Shown piece by piece: positions 1 through 11,011 of a stretch of 64,000 nt of DNA. Source of the DNA: Mesostigma viride (Eukaryota; Streptophyta; Mesostigmatophyceae; Mesostigmatales; Mesostigmataceae); the NCBI GenBank assembly GCA_009746045.1, contig RPFO01000065.1, positions 9,172,128 to 9,236,127 of the forward strand. Direction: 5' to 3'. Below the pieces are notes generated by a model. That model was not told where the DNA came from, ran no database searches, and saw only the letters and a program-made list of their open reading frames with translations. Both the position numbers and the translations under genes were made by a program. Position 1 is the stretch's first letter. Each line of letters begins with the position of its first letter.

Positions 1-1778
1 ACACAGCGGTTTCTGGCCACATGTCTGCACTCAATGTTGAGCACTCCATGGGCCAGTCCTTCGTCAACTTCGAGGTGCTGACGCTGCTATCCTACTTCCA
101 GCATCGAGCCACCGGAGTAAGTTGTTTCTTATTTGAAGGTCTTTACTTCTTTCTTGTGTGTGTACATGATGTATAGCACCTTGAGTTTGTAATTCTGCAT
201 TTACATGAAGCAATGATGGCTCATTTCATTCAGCATGGAAACTCTCCTTGTGTAAAACCTTGATGTTTCTACTCACTCTCATTTTCAAGGAAAGTGCTCT
301 TTAAATTGAATGCCTTCTGTATTTTTGCTTGGTGTGCTTATCATGTTTTTTTCCAATGCAGGTAAAGACCAAGCACTATGTGTGGGACCTTCTCACCAAT
401 GATCCGTCGCGCACCATCGAGCTGGGCAAGCGCTCGGTGAAAGACGGGTACCGGTTTTCTGAGGACGAGATGACGGCGGCAAGGGATTTGCTGGTAGAAG
501 ATGCCCTTCCCAAGGCTGATTACAGCGACCCTGCGAATGGCGACGAGGCCTACTGGTGAGCCTTGTTTTTTGCAAATGCTACTTACGCCGTCTGCTTTGG
601 TTATTTTAATTCAGTCCTATTGAAAGGCGCCTTGGGATTAGCCATGCAATCATGTTTTACTGTCACAAAGCCAGCCCTAGTAATTAATATCTAGTTTGTT
701 TGGTTTTACCCATCCGGGTGCCATGATCTTGCCGCCAGTAAAAGCGTCCTGTGTTGTATCTGTTTTTTTTTTTTAATAACCAATACTTAATAATAATACT
801 CTTTGCTGGGTTATCGGTGTGCGTTTGTTTGAATGCAGGCGAGATCGCTGTGCTGACACAACGTTCAACGTGCTGGCATGGGCATCATTAAACCTGACGC
901 CGCTTGTGCCGCAAGTCATTGTAGCGGCGTGTGGGGGCGTGAAGCGCTACGCGGATTCTTTCCACAAAGTCAGGATCCACGGGTTCAACTACCGCACGGA
1001 GGCTGCGGACCAATCCCAGGGAAAGCGGCACAAGAATGCGGGAGTTGCGGTGCATGGCCCGGGCGGTGTAGACTTTGGTTTGATCACACACATTCTGAAG
1101 GCCAGGTTAGAGTACCCACGAGGTGGCTGGGAATGGCAGCTGTTGTTGAAGGTGGAGCTTTTTGATCGCCTTCATGTCGCTCACCTGCCCCAGGAGAGGT
1201 TGGTGGTCATCAGCAGCGCAAAGGCCCCCAGGTCGTCGTGCCTTGTGTTGCCAGGTGCAGTGAGCTCAGTTGGGTATGTCGTCGATGAATGCTATGCTCC
1301 CGAAATGGTGGTAATCCCTGCCAAACTGCCATGGAGCATGGCACACCAGGCGCAATCTGCCCTCAGTAACCATGTGTATCACAGCGTGGCAGCAGATTTC
1401 CCCACCATGCCGCAGTTTGAAGTGATTGAGGAGGGTGAGCCGATGCCACCGCCTGGTGGCAAGAAGAAAGGCAAGAAGAAGGGGTCCAAGAAGAAGAAGA
1501 AGGTGGCAGCGGCAGACGTAGGTGATGGCGACGTGGTGCGCCGCGCTGGCAAGGCACCTGCTCGAGGGCGCAGCCGCAAGCGTGGTGCTCCCACAGATGC
1601 TGGACCTAGCCAGCCCACCGTTGTAATTGCGGAGGTCCCTATGGCAAAGAGGGCCAGTGGAAGGCAGCGTAAAGCTGTGAACTATTGCGACACTAGTGGG
1701 GATGACACTATGTCATCAGAAGATGATGTTGATGCAAGCAACCCCTCGGACAGCAGTTCTGAAGAAGATGACTATTGA
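1..1778 (+). CDS. CACTA-transposon protein, DUF4216-like, 5' truncated by window edge
   Basis: Three exons are visible: 1-116, 362-555 and 839-1778 (TGA stop). The introns begin GTAAGT and GTGAGC and end in GCAG, and the phases fit (0, then 2/1). About 415 residues are seen. The segment RIHGFNYRTEAADQSQG...KNAGVAVHG...DFGLITHILKARLEY resembles the DUF4216 module that follows DUF4218 in plant En/Spm proteins, a beta-rich domain of unknown activity. After it come a Lys-rich stretch (KKKGKKKGSKKKKK), further basic patches that may act as nuclear signals, and an acidic Ser/Asp/Glu tail. The catalytic transposase part is not in the window. Family assignment comes from memory of the pattern and from the adjacent CACTA terminus; another transposon-borne protein is possible. 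Confidence 0.55.
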
Positions 1779-1944
1779 TTTAATTTGGGCATGACAGCAT
1801 TGTTTATGGAATGATGTGCTGTTTTATATTGTATGAACCCTATATTGCACCTTTGTGGTGCACCCTATATTGCATATCAAAGTGGTTGAGTTTTTTTTCA
1901 CGTTAAGGACTTAATGAAATAAAGCTAATGATTTTTCTCGTGTT

Positions 1945-2282
1945 ACACTCTTGGTGAGAAATTTCTCACCACGTTGACTTGTGATTTTTCTCGTGTTAGT
2001 GATTTTTCTCGTGTTGGTGAGAAACTTCTCAATTTTCTCAATTTTCTCAATCTTTCTGCCTTTTTCTCACCCATTCTCACCTTTTTTCTCACTTTAGGGT
2101 TTTTTCTCACCCCAATCTCACCAAAACGCCCTTTTTCTCACCAAAATCTCACCCTGGTGAGATTTCTTGCCTAGCGTTTGCGGAAAAAAATTGAGATTTT
2201 TCTCAATTTTCTCAAAAAATTCTCACAAAAGGTGAGAAAATTGAGGGTTTTGAGAACTTTCTCAGAAATTGAGTTCCTAGTG
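1945..2282 (+). repeat. CACTA subterminal repeats and right terminus
   Basis: There is a dense cluster of the short motif GTGAGAA/TTCTCAC and of TTTTCTCAA, direct and inverted. It ends at CCTAGTG (2276-2282). The copia gag start codon follows only 10 bp later. Confidence 0.6.
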
Positions 2283-2292
2283 GAAGAAGGAC

Positions 2293-4104
2293 ATGGAGAG
2301 TATTAAACTCGCACGGGTGGTGCGAAAACCTGTGGAACCCATCGCCGGACAACCAATGTCCGACGATGAGGTATCCGACACTGCCAGTCTCCCCGATGGG
2401 GAGACTGAGATCAATCTTACCCCAGCGCTCCTGGCGGTCGAGCAGGCCGCGCTGGTGGCAAATGAAGAACGCCGAGCGCGGCAGCGGGACCGAGAGGTCC
2501 GCCGAGAGGCGGCTTTTCGGCTCGCCGCTAAGCGGCAAGAATATGAAGAGGAAGCCGCCCGTCGCCTGGCCACCCACCAGGCGATGGCGGACGCGTACCG
2601 CGAGGCCACCCAGCGGTTACGTGACCTCTTAAAAAATGCTGACTATCCCATGGACTATGCGGACAGTCAAGACCTGGCCGAGCTTGCTCGGTCAGCACAC
2701 TTTAAAACCATGTCCTCCATCACCCAAGCCAGGGTCACGGAGGCCATCTTGGCCAAACATGGGGTGGTAGCTGAAGAAGCCCCCCCGCTGGAAACCACCA
2801 GCAAGAAACCCTCTCCCCCCAACCCCTGCAGTACAAGGAGGGACTGCTGGCCCTGGGTGCGAGGAAGGGCAAAGAGGCGGACTGTCCAGTCCGGCCTGCT
2901 ATGATCATGGGAGACCCACTTCCTGACATACCCGAGGATGAAGCTGCCTTTCAGGCAGCCCTCCGGGAGCATGAGGTACGCAAGGAGATGAAGCGTCTCA
3001 TGCGGGAGGAGGCCAGGAGGAGAGCAGAGGCAGACACCCCTGCCCGCCCCTCCACCGATGGGGCTGGACCCAGTGGGGTTACCCGGACACCCCCGGGCTC
3101 CCCCAGGGCCACCATGACCCCCCCTCCCCCTCCCCCACCACCCCAGGTTCGCCCTGTGGGTTGGGGCCCCCTCCCAAACCAGGGGGGGTGGCCAGGACCC
3201 CAGGAGGCCCTGGGGGGAGGTGCAGAGGTGCCACAGGCACCCAACAGGCCTGCTGAGGCCCCCCCAAGGAGCGGGGATGTCCTGGAACAGCTCGCCATTC
3301 TCCAGGCCCAGCTGGCCTCGTTGCAATTTGTTTTTGCTTTGGAGTATGGGATGGAAGGTCTTAACCTTAGACATCAGTTTAAGGCTCTCAGGGCCTCCTC
3401 CACATTCCATCAATCATCTCCTGCAATCAGAGCATTGATTCAAACCTATCAGGAACGTACCCTGACACCTGAAGCAGCCATTGAACAGTGGCCTACCTTT
3501 ATCACTGATCTGAAACAGCTAGTGCTTACCAATAACCACATGGAAGCAGTAGAACGTTTCAACTGGCTTGCTGCATATAAGGTGAACAAGAATAACCTCT
3601 CTGGGGATGCAAAAACATACAGGGTAATGATTGAGAAAGACCTTGAGCTTCTCAAGCTCCAACCAAGGTATCTCATCCACACCTGGCTAACAAAAGCTAA
3701 TTTGCAACCTTCTGTCCTGGCTTAACCCTGCTTACAGGCCTCAAGTCCCTCTGGGACAACTTCAGAGCTGCCATGCTCTATATCGAGGAGGCAGTGGACC
3801 CCCTGGGTACTGGCAACAACCAGGCCCAGGACCCCAAGGTCCAGGGTGTCCAAGGCCACAAACGCAAGGGGCAGGCCAGCCAGGGGGGGGCACCCAAGAC
3901 CCACAAGTCCTCCCACCAAGGGGGCAGTGGCTCTCAGGGGCGTGGCAACACGTGGCACCGTGTGCCCCTGCATGGCAACCCCAACAACAACAACAACAAC
4001 AACAACAACAGGTCCCAGCAGGGCAACAATAACAACAGGTCCCAACAGGGCCAAAACAACAACAACAACAGGTCCCAGCAGGGCCAGAACCGGTCCCAGC
4101 AGGG

Positions 4105-4135
<31 letters not shown>

Positions 4136-4162
4136 CAGCCTGGCAACCCTGGGGGTCCATAA
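2293..4162 (+). pseudogene. copia gag, broken by frameshifts
   Basis: The frame opens at ATG 2293 with an Arg/Glu-rich helical region (about 2440-2640) and reads to about 2820. A poly-C run then shifts it into the frame that holds the ATG at 2901 and continues to 3725. That part has a Pro-rich linker (PPPPPPPP near 3120) and a helical capsid-like region, QFKALRASSTFHQ to DLELLKLQPRYL. A further shift near 3720 leads into 3773-4162, which is rich in Gly, Gln and Asn. The Asn runs are encoded by AAC repeats at about 3984-4140. The protein would form the nucleocapsid. Position and composition are typical of copia gag, but sequence similarity is weak. Confidence 0.55.
3984..4137 (+). repeat. AAC/CAACAA microsatellite inside gag
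   Basis: Three runs of (AAC)n are separated by GGTCCCAGCAGGGCC-like spacers. They encode poly-Asn with RSQQG spacers in the gag frame. Confidence 0.8.
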
Positions 4163-4164
4163 GG

Positions 4165-4602
4165 TGCCTGAGGTGCTTCCAACGAGGGCACGCACGGCAC
4201 AACTGCCCCAACAACGACTCCCTGGCCAACGGGGTGGATCTCTGCCCGGGCTGCTGGCACGCACGTCATCCCCTGGGGCCTCCAGGCAGCCGTTGCAACA
4301 GGCCTCGCTACCCAAATCAATGTGAGTTCACTCACCTTATGTACTCTGAGGATGATGATCTCATTACCATTGGGGATGGCAACCAGGGCATAATTGATTT
4401 TGAGGCAGCAACCTTACTGTCCTCCCAACACCCTGTTCTGGAACCTTACATAAAAGCACTAACCCCTACTGTTGACAACTCCATAGATATCAAGGAGCTT
4501 GCTCATCAGCTGCACCTAGCCATGGGTCATGAAACAGTGGCTGAGGAACTGGCCAGACGGCTGGGGGTAGTAGCATGGGAAAACAACTCAGGAATGCAGT
4601 AA
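4165..4602 (+). pseudogene. copia zinc knuckle and integrase HH region (frame-shifted segment)
   Basis: In the frame of 4165, a CCHC knuckle reads C-LR-C-FQRG-H-ARHN-C (4165-4206), the nucleic-acid-binding motif that normally ends gag. Downstream in the same frame is the pre-integrase segment with ELAHQLHLAMGHETVAEELA (about 4495-4554). Its two His are the HH half of the integrase HHCC zinc finger. The CC half (HCQEC) lies just past the next frameshift, in the 4575-7847 frame. Confidence 0.65.
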
Positions 4603-7600
4603 AACTGGCTAGACAACACTGTCAAGAATGTCAGTTCAATAGCCCCAAACCTCAAAAATGGCATACTGCAACTCCTTCCACCAATAGGGGCATGATAGTG
4701 GGGGATGTGATGCACATCAACAAAGATGTCCAACCCTACCTGATCCTAAAAGACTCATGGTCCAGGTTCACAGTAATGGAACCCCTACCTGGCATGTCTG
4801 CAGGGCAGCTACGTGTTGCACTCATGATTGCTTTACCCAGATTCTACCCAGTTGACAGAATTTTGCTTGATCAACAATTTTCTTGTCTGACTGACCTGGA
4901 AGGGTGTGAAGCAATAGAGATTGCTGGGCTGGAAGATCATGAGGGTCAGGGGGTCATTGAAAGAACCATCAGATCTGTCAAAACCCTACTAGCCAAAAAT
5001 CCTTCCAAGGATGCTACTTCAGGGGTCTATTGTGACAGGGCACTCTGGTGTCATGAAATGTGCACAACCCTAAACATGAGACCTGTCTTGCATGCCACGT
5101 GGGGTGAAGTAATCCCAGCAGGCCTGCAGGCAGGTGTATATCCCCCAGAGGTGATAGCACTGTACAACACTGCACGTGCACAAACCTCAGCAAAACTGGC
5201 AGAAAAAGATAAAACCCATTCCAGGCCAGTATTCCAAAAAGGTGATCAAGTTCTCTATTACAAGGAAAACAGCTTTGGTAAGGTTGGAACTTGGCTAGGT
5301 CCAGTTACCATCCGTGGATTTACCAAAAACAGCAAGACCGTGGAGGTCAAGCACAATATCAATGGGAAGCGTCACAGGGTGAGCTGTCATAGAATTAAGA
5401 AGTATTATTCTCCCATGGCAGACGTGCCTGGGGAAGAGTCTTTAAGCATGGACTCACTACTTCTATCTGGCAACTCCAGCATGCCCAGCAGTAGCTCTGA
5501 GCCACCAATTACTGCTGTTGACAGCACCACAGCACCCTCTGTGAACACTTCCACCCTCAGTGAAGCCAGGCCCACTTCACAACCTGGGGATTGCTTAACC
5601 AGGCACGAGGTAGCTGGGTTGGAAGCATTAGCTCAGCCCCAAGGCACCAAATTGTCTGCCAACCCTCCCGCTCTGAGGTCAAGATTGGCAGTCGCCTTGC
5701 AAGCATTACACAGGTCACATAAGCAACAAGCTGCTGTGGCCGCAGGGTTGGCAAAAGTCTCAGCTGTGTGCACTAGTCAGGACCCCTGGACCCTGGCAAT
5801 AGACACTCAGGCACAGGTCAGTGTGATCAGTGCACAAGCCATCCCTGGTCTTGAGATTGCACCTTCATTTTGGGCACGGGTGCAGGATTTCTCAGGCCAA
5901 AGCTCACTGGATGTAGTGGGACAAGTGATGCTCCCTATACTTGGTATTCAGACACCCTTCCAGGTGGTGGAGGGGTACTCTGGTAACACCTTGTTGGGGG
6001 AACCTTTTGTATCCTATCCTGGGGTGCTTATCTCAGCTAATGAGCTCAGTGTCACAGGGGTGGGTGCAGTTCCTCTGGACCACTTTAAAATCCCTCTCTC
6101 CAGTATTGTCCCTGGTATGGATGCTGTCATCAAGGCAGTCAACACTCAGTATGCACCAGGGGAGATCCCTGATCTGGACAAGTTAGTGCACAGCCAGTTC
6201 CTCCATCCCTCAGCCTTTGGGCTGGGTAAGTGGGACATAGCCATGCACTCACCCCACCAAATCTCCCACGTCATACAAGAATGCAAAACACAAAAAGGGT
6301 TTACCAAGTGGCTGATGGCCATTGTCCACCAAGCCAGGCAGGAATGGGTCCTGCCCAACCCCAAAAACCCTCAATACAAACCGCCTGTCACCCCTTCATG
6401 GGACGTGCCAGAGGGAGCCAAAAAGCTCAGATTAAAATTTGTTCTCAAACAAAAACCACAAAAAGTGGGCTCCCCAATCTTCCATGCCAGACCATGTGTC
6501 ACAGAATTAAAGGGGACCTCCACACTGCCAAAAGGGGAAACATACACACCTGGGCTGCAACAAACCTCACTCAGGATCATGCTCTCCCTCTTCCTCCACA
6601 ACCTCAATGCAGGCCAAGACTATGTCTGCAAAGCCACTGATATTAAAAGGGCCTTCCTCAGGGGGGACCCAGAAAAGGCTGAATCTGTGTGGAAAGGGAA
6701 GGTGTACGTGGTAGACACCCCAGCTGTGTGGAAACCTTATATTGATGAGCCCCACCTTATCATCAACATTGGGGTGGAAGGGCTTGTCAGTGCCCCAAAA
6801 ATTTTCAGAGACTCAGCAGAGGAAGTATTCAAAAAGCTCAAGGCCACGTATGATGACCTGGACCCATGCTTTTTTGTTGTACCCACCCCCTCTGGACTGC
6901 TGTTCTTTGTGTGGCATGGAGATGACCAACTCATTTGTGGGCCTAGAGCTGAGGTGGAAACCTTTATTCAGCAGGTCCAGGAATCATATGAGATTGGCAA
7001 ACAGGTGGAATTGAGCACAACCCCCATCCAGTTCTGTGGCATCATGTTGCAGCTGCATAGGCAGCCAGATCAGTGGGTCTGCTCTCTCTCCCCTCCTGCA
7101 GAATATATCCAAGATTGTCTAGATCTGCTGCAGGACAACTACCTCCCCTTACATATGTGTGCCACTGTTCAGGGCAAACTGGGGTGGTGGTCAGCCATCT
7201 GTGGGGCTCCCTTAGCTGTCATCAGCAGGGTCACCCATGATGTTCTAGTCAAGATCAAATGCAGTCACATCAGGAAGTTGGTCAATGACTGTCCCCCCCT
7301 CATCCTCCATGGCCTGAATCTGATGGAAGACATCCACATCCAATGTGTCATGGACAGCTCCATGGAGAGCAGAACAATCAATCAGATGGGGGCACGGGAA
7401 TCAGGGCTGTTTTTTCTCACCAACAGGTCAGATTACATGTCCCTCACTTCCTGGTACAGCAGGCTACACCGCAGAAAACCTGGCAGCAGCAACTCAGCTG
7501 AATGTCGTGCTGTGGTGTCTGCTGCATTGCATGCTCGTTCCCTGCAGCACATGCTCACCTGGCTACAAACCCAGGCAGGCAGCACATGCAATGTCATCTC

Positions 7601-7847
7601 ACATCTCTATACTGACAGCCAATCTGTGATCAGTTTTCTAACCAAGAAATCTGTCTCTGCTGCTGTCCACACTGACTTGGATTGGGTGATCCTCAAACAG
7701 GAGGCCACCTATTTTTCCAGCTGGACTCATGTGGATGATGAGGACAACCCAGCAGACGCTCTCACGAAGCTGCGGGATGCTGCTGGCCAACAGTACCAGC
7801 TCCTCTTTCAGAACATGAACCCCTATGATATCAGAGTCAGTGTTTGA
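4575..7847 (+). CDS. copia polyprotein: integrase, protease-like domain, reverse transcriptase, RNase H
   Basis: This 1090-residue open frame starts inside the integrase; ATG 4575 is only the first Met of the frame, since the HH part lies upstream in another frame. Integrase: CQEC at 17-20, and a catalytic triad probably of D44 (GDVMH), D99 (ILLDQ) and E129 (GVIER), followed by an integrase C-terminal region to about 290. At about 405-500 is a retropepsin-like domain, AIDTQAQVSVIS (D410, with Q where G is usual), ending in NTLLGEPF. Reverse transcriptase: DIKRAFLRG (D689) and HGDDQLICG (D783, D784), the copia-type variants of the two Asp motifs. RNase H: TDSQS (D1014) and NPADALTK near 1057, typical of copia. 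The protease lies between integrase and reverse transcriptase, whereas the usual copia order is PR-IN-RT-RH. Confidence 0.85.
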   Translation: MGKQLRNAVKLARQHCQECQFNSPKPQKWHTATPSTNRGMIVGDVMHINKDVQPYLILKDSWSRFTVMEPLPGMSAGQLRVALMIALPRFYPVDRILLDQQFSCLTDLEGCEAIEIAGLEDHEGQGVIERTIRSVKTLLAKNPSKDATSGVYCDRALWCHEMCTTLNMRPVLHATWGEVIPAGLQAGVYPPEVIALYNTARAQTSAKLAEKDKTHSRPVFQKGDQVLYYKENSFGKVGTWLGPVTIRGFTKNSKTVEVKHNINGKRHRVSCHRIKKYYSPMADVPGEESLSMDSLLLSGNSSMPSSSSEPPITAVDSTTAPSVNTSTLSEARPTSQPGDCLTRHEVAGLEALAQPQGTKLSANPPALRSRLAVALQALHRSHKQQAAVAAGLAKVSAVCTSQDPWTLAIDTQAQVSVISAQAIPGLEIAPSFWARVQDFSGQSSLDVVGQVMLPILGIQTPFQVVEGYSGNTLLGEPFVSYPGVLISANELSVTGVGAVPLDHFKIPLSSIVPGMDAVIKAVNTQYAPGEIPDLDKLVHSQFLHPSAFGLGKWDIAMHSPHQISHVIQECKTQKGFTKWLMAIVHQARQEWVLPNPKNPQYKPPVTPSWDVPEGAKKLRLKFVLKQKPQKVGSPIFHARPCVTELKGTSTLPKGETYTPGLQQTSLRIMLSLFLHNLNAGQDYVCKATDIKRAFLRGDPEKAESVWKGKVYVVDTPAVWKPYIDEPHLIINIGVEGLVSAPKIFRDSAEEVFKKLKATYDDLDPCFFVVPTPSGLLFFVWHGDDQLICGPRAEVETFIQQVQESYEIGKQVELSTTPIQFCGIMLQLHRQPDQWVCSLSPPAEYIQDCLDLLQDNYLPLHMCATVQGKLGWWSAICGAPLAVISRVTHDVLVKIKCSHIRKLVNDCPPLILHGLNLMEDIHIQCVMDSSMESRTINQMGARESGLFFLTNRSDYMSLTSWYSRLHRRKPGSSNSAECRAVVSAALHARSLQHMLTWLQTQAGSTCNVISHLYTDSQSVISFLTKKSVSAAVHTDLDWVILKQEATYFSSWTHVDDEDNPADALTKLRDAAGQQYQLLFQNMNPYDIRVSV

Positions 7848-8171
7848 ATAAATGACTGGCCATAGCACAGTACACAACCACCACACCCCCTTACCACAGC
7901 GATAGCTGCTGGGCGCCATAAAATTCAACACATTCGTTGTGGGGTGTGAGTGCTGGCTAGGTCAGATTTGTATCCATTTGCAGCTTGAGGACACAAGCTT
8001 TGTATCCATTTACTTAATGTGTGCTTCAGTAACTGGCCAAACCAGCCAGCTGTGTACACCTTATTTAATGTGCAATATAACACCTGGCCAGAACAGCCAG
8101 CTGTAACCAACCTGGCTCAACCAGCCATGTCTCTTTTGTACCCCTAATCAACTTAAAAACAATAACAATAA
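7848..8171 (+). other. copia 3' untranslated region with short direct repeats
   Basis: No coding signal is seen. Four loose copies of ACTGGCCAAACCAGCCAGCTG-like text occur between about 8030 and 8130. The segment lies between the pol stop and the putative 3' LTR. Confidence 0.5.
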
Positions 8172-8567
8172 TGTTGGGGGTGCAGACCTGCATTAAGAAA
8201 TAAATAATAAAACAATACTGGAGTTAGTCTCCATGCTTTGCTGTAGACTAAGTCTCAAAGGCATTGTGAATACAACGTATGAATAAGCCTTGTAAACCTA
8301 CGTTGGTATGTGAATATAAATACCACGTGGGCTATGCAGATAGGAATGCTAGTCGAGTCGCATACGTTTCCCTAGATAGGTACTTTGGGTACTGAGGTAC
8401 GTGACAGATGTCAGTACCCAGTATACGTAGTGTCCTGTCATTGGACGGTACTAGAGTATCCTAGATAGGGACCGTACTGCAGCGTGCATTGATTTGTGAT
8501 CGCACGATGCAGTGACTAGACTGCTACCTGTCATCGTGTGGCCTCAGGCCAACGGTCTGCACCCAAC
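8172..8567 (+). repeat. Putative 3' LTR of the copia element
   Basis: It starts TGTTGGGGGTGCAGACC and ends near GGTCTGCACCCAAC, a nearly perfect inverted pair as expected of LTR ends (TG...CA type). It lies about 325 bp after the pol stop. The partner LTR is not in the window, so the exact edge is uncertain by a few bases. Confidence 0.5.
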
Positions 8568-8599
8568 GGTCACTGGCGGCGCAGCCGGGGAGAGGAACG

Positions 8600-9260
8600 T
8601 TGATAAAGGGTAAACCTATTTTCTAATGAACCAAGCAATTCATTGCTCACAGCTTTCAGTGTTCTCAAGCAATATATCCCACCGCATTCTAACTGTAGTT
8701 TGTGTACTCCTTCAATGTTGGAGCGTGGAAGTCCTACCTTAGGGCAGGAAGCTCCTTCAGAGGAGGATGAAGAGGCTGATGGCCTGAATGATGCAATGGG
8801 AAGCATGGTTGTGAGTGATGATGCCCTTCCAAGCACCTCACCTGTATTTAATAAAATGTCTCTTGTGTCCAACATTGCATTGAGACTGCATCACATGTTT
8901 GGTCATGCTGCCCAGGCACTCCAGTTTGCAAGGAGGCTGGGAGGGACATCTTTGTTTAATGCATGCAGTAAAGCAGGTTGCTGAGGCTTGTTCCTGTAGT
9001 CTGGTTGCTCCCAAGCCTAAGAAGTCTCATGTAAGACACTGTGTTGCAGCCTGGACATGTGCAATTGTGTGATATCCAAGAAATCAGGAAACTGATTTTG
9101 TTGGTTGGTGTTGACAGATACACCAAGTACAAGGTGCTGGAGCTGTTGCAAGACAAGTCTAAGCCATGTTTGGTGGCTGGGCTCCAAGCTATCAGATCCA
9201 GAATGAAACCAGTGGTCAAGCTGCAGTGTGATTTAGAATTTGAGTGCTGCATGGGGCCTG
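8600..9260 (+). pseudogene. Second copia-like element: pre-integrase and integrase fragment, 5' half
   Basis: Frames at 8643-8984 and 9041-9277 encode a diverged relative of the first element. LRLHHMFGHAAQALQFARRL matches the integrase HH segment, and VQLCDIQEI...LLVGVDRYTKYKVLELL matches the core around the first catalytic Asp. A stop and a frameshift near 8985 break it. Its continuation is at 9402-9432 and then 14941-15528, after two later insertions. Confidence 0.65.
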
Positions 9261-9401
9261 CCCACCTGCGGCAGTGAGAGAAGCTAGGGCGCCCCCCCTC
9301 CTTCTCGCTGTGTATATAGGGTTGAAGGTTCCTTTACTCTGTATTGGCACCCACGTGACTGCATCACGTGACGCAGTCACGTGCTTATTATTAATTAATT
9401 A
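9261..9401 (+). mobile_element. Short 5'-truncated LINE 3' end inserted in the copia integrase
   Basis: This is a 141-bp insertion flanked by a 10-bp target duplication, ATGGGGCCTG (9251-9260) and ATGGGGCATG (9402-9411), with one mismatch. It ends with the hairpin CACGTGACGCAGTCACGTG (9365-9383) and a TTAA-repeat tail, the same 3' end as at 28974-29550, 34511-34565 and about 61760-61870. It has no coding capacity. Confidence 0.7.
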
Positions 9402-11011
9402 ATGGGGCATGAAGACCTCCCTGAGTCATTTACAGGGGTCACCCGCAGTATCGCAACAAGAATCGCAACTCCGCAACTTTCCAGGAGGACCAAAAAACAC
9501 TTTTGTTCCGATTCTTGCGCGGACCGACTTGGACGAAAAGTTGCGAATCGGCCAACGCGTGGTATCACAACTAAAGATACAAACCGGCGTGAAGTATGTC
9601 ACTCCTGGGCTGACCGGCGCGAAGAATCAACCGAACTGAAATGAGCGGCGTGGAGTTCAGCAAGGGCATTGTAGTGTATATAGTAGACTGTCAGGGGCAC
9701 GTTGTGTAATTATATGCGTAATTATATGCGTTTCAGCGCCTCACAGGCGGATGATCATGTTTAATTGCTATGTTTTGCGTGCATAAGTGCCAGAGACACG
9801 GACATTCATAGCTCGTACTAAACGGATTGCATGGTGCAGGAGCATGGATGCATGGAGGCGTTCCAAAATTTGTAGGCATGATTGGTACGTCAGAAAAATG
9901 CTATAGCCGCAGTCGCGCAACATCTAATGATGCGCACATCATCTCGGGCTGGTTTTTACTGCGTCTACACGCGTTAATCACCACGTGGGTGACGATGAAA
10001 GGTAGCACTTGTTATTTAATAGTAGCTTCTGTATCATTGAATTTTTCGCAACCAGTAGTTTTCGTTTGATGTATTTCTCGCATTTCATCATCGTTCAGGG
10101 CCAGGAAAGTCTCGACGCAGTGATGAGATTGCCTTTCTGTCATGAGATTGCTAGCTTTCCTCTAGCCTTCTTTTTGCTGTTTCGGCATGGCGCAGTTTAG
10201 TGTCCCTGCGAGTACCGTCAACAAGGTAAAGTCGTTATATCATTCGGTAAGTAATCTCGGACACGTTGTTGAAGGTTTGTGGTGTTAAGTTCGCTAACTT
10301 ACTACTCCTGTGTACTAGTTTGTGGTTGTAGTTTTGTACAACCGTCGTCGTAAGATTTTCATCAGTTTTGTTCATGATTAGCTGCGTCTGTACCTAAAAT
10401 TCTAGAATGACGATTGATTTAACATCTAAAGAAGTTGTAGATGGTAGCACGATGGTTTCTATTGCCTAAATTCTTCAGGAAAGATGGTATCATGGCCAGT
10501 TTTTTGTCAGCCTTTTGGCTTTGCTAGTAAAGGACGCCTGTGCAGTTGTGCAGTCCATGCAACATCTATGGAGGCCCCACCAGGCCTTGCTGACGTAGAA
10601 AAGAAGTTCGATGCAGTGTTTGTATATTTTCATCCTAGGCATGCATATCGAGGTCATTTCTCATGTTCTGGATGCATGGGTAACACCGCCCCTTGCACCC
10701 CCTTGCTACGTGTGCATTTGGGCCTTGGTTTGTGAAGACATCCAATATTGCATTATCACTTAACATTGAATTGTAAGTGTCTTTTTTATCGCACCCGTGC
10801 ACCCCCCTGAGATTAGTGCTGTATTTAGCACCCATAGGACTTTGCAACATGACTAATGACATGACCCCGAAGAAACTCCCTATATGCGTGTGCTTTGGTC
10901 CCAGTATGGACACTATAGTAGATTGTTATCAGGCTGGTTTCTGGACATTATCATGCAAGGTGCAACCAGCCATAATTAGGGGTAGAGTTACACACTGGTC
11001 ATCCAAGCCGG

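Larger units (their letters stand above)
1..2282 (+). mobile_element. Right part of a CACTA (En/Spm) DNA transposon
   Basis: The element enters from the left of the window and ends at 2282 with CCTAGTG. Read from its end on the minus strand this is CACTAGGAACTC, the hallmark CACTA terminus. The last 340 bp (1945-2280) are packed with TTCTCAC / GTGAGAA and TTCTCAATT motifs in both orientations, as expected of subterminal transposase-binding repeats. It carries a coding gene resembling the DUF4216-type protein of plant CACTA elements. The 3-bp target duplication after the end would be GAA; its left copy lies outside the window. Class assignment rests on the terminus plus the gene content. Confidence 0.65.
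2293..8567 (+). mobile_element. Ty1/copia-type LTR retrotransposon, frameshifted, 5' LTR not in window
   Basis: Gag, zinc knuckle, integrase, a protease-like domain, reverse transcriptase and RNase H are all recognisable on the plus strand. Gag to pol changes frame at about 2820 (poly-C), 3720, 4160 and 4590, so this copy is inactive or carries sequencing errors in homopolymers. No LTR lies upstream because the CACTA end touches the gag start. The simplest reading is that the CACTA element inserted in the 5' part of this element, leaving the 5' LTR to the left of the window. Confidence 0.75.
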
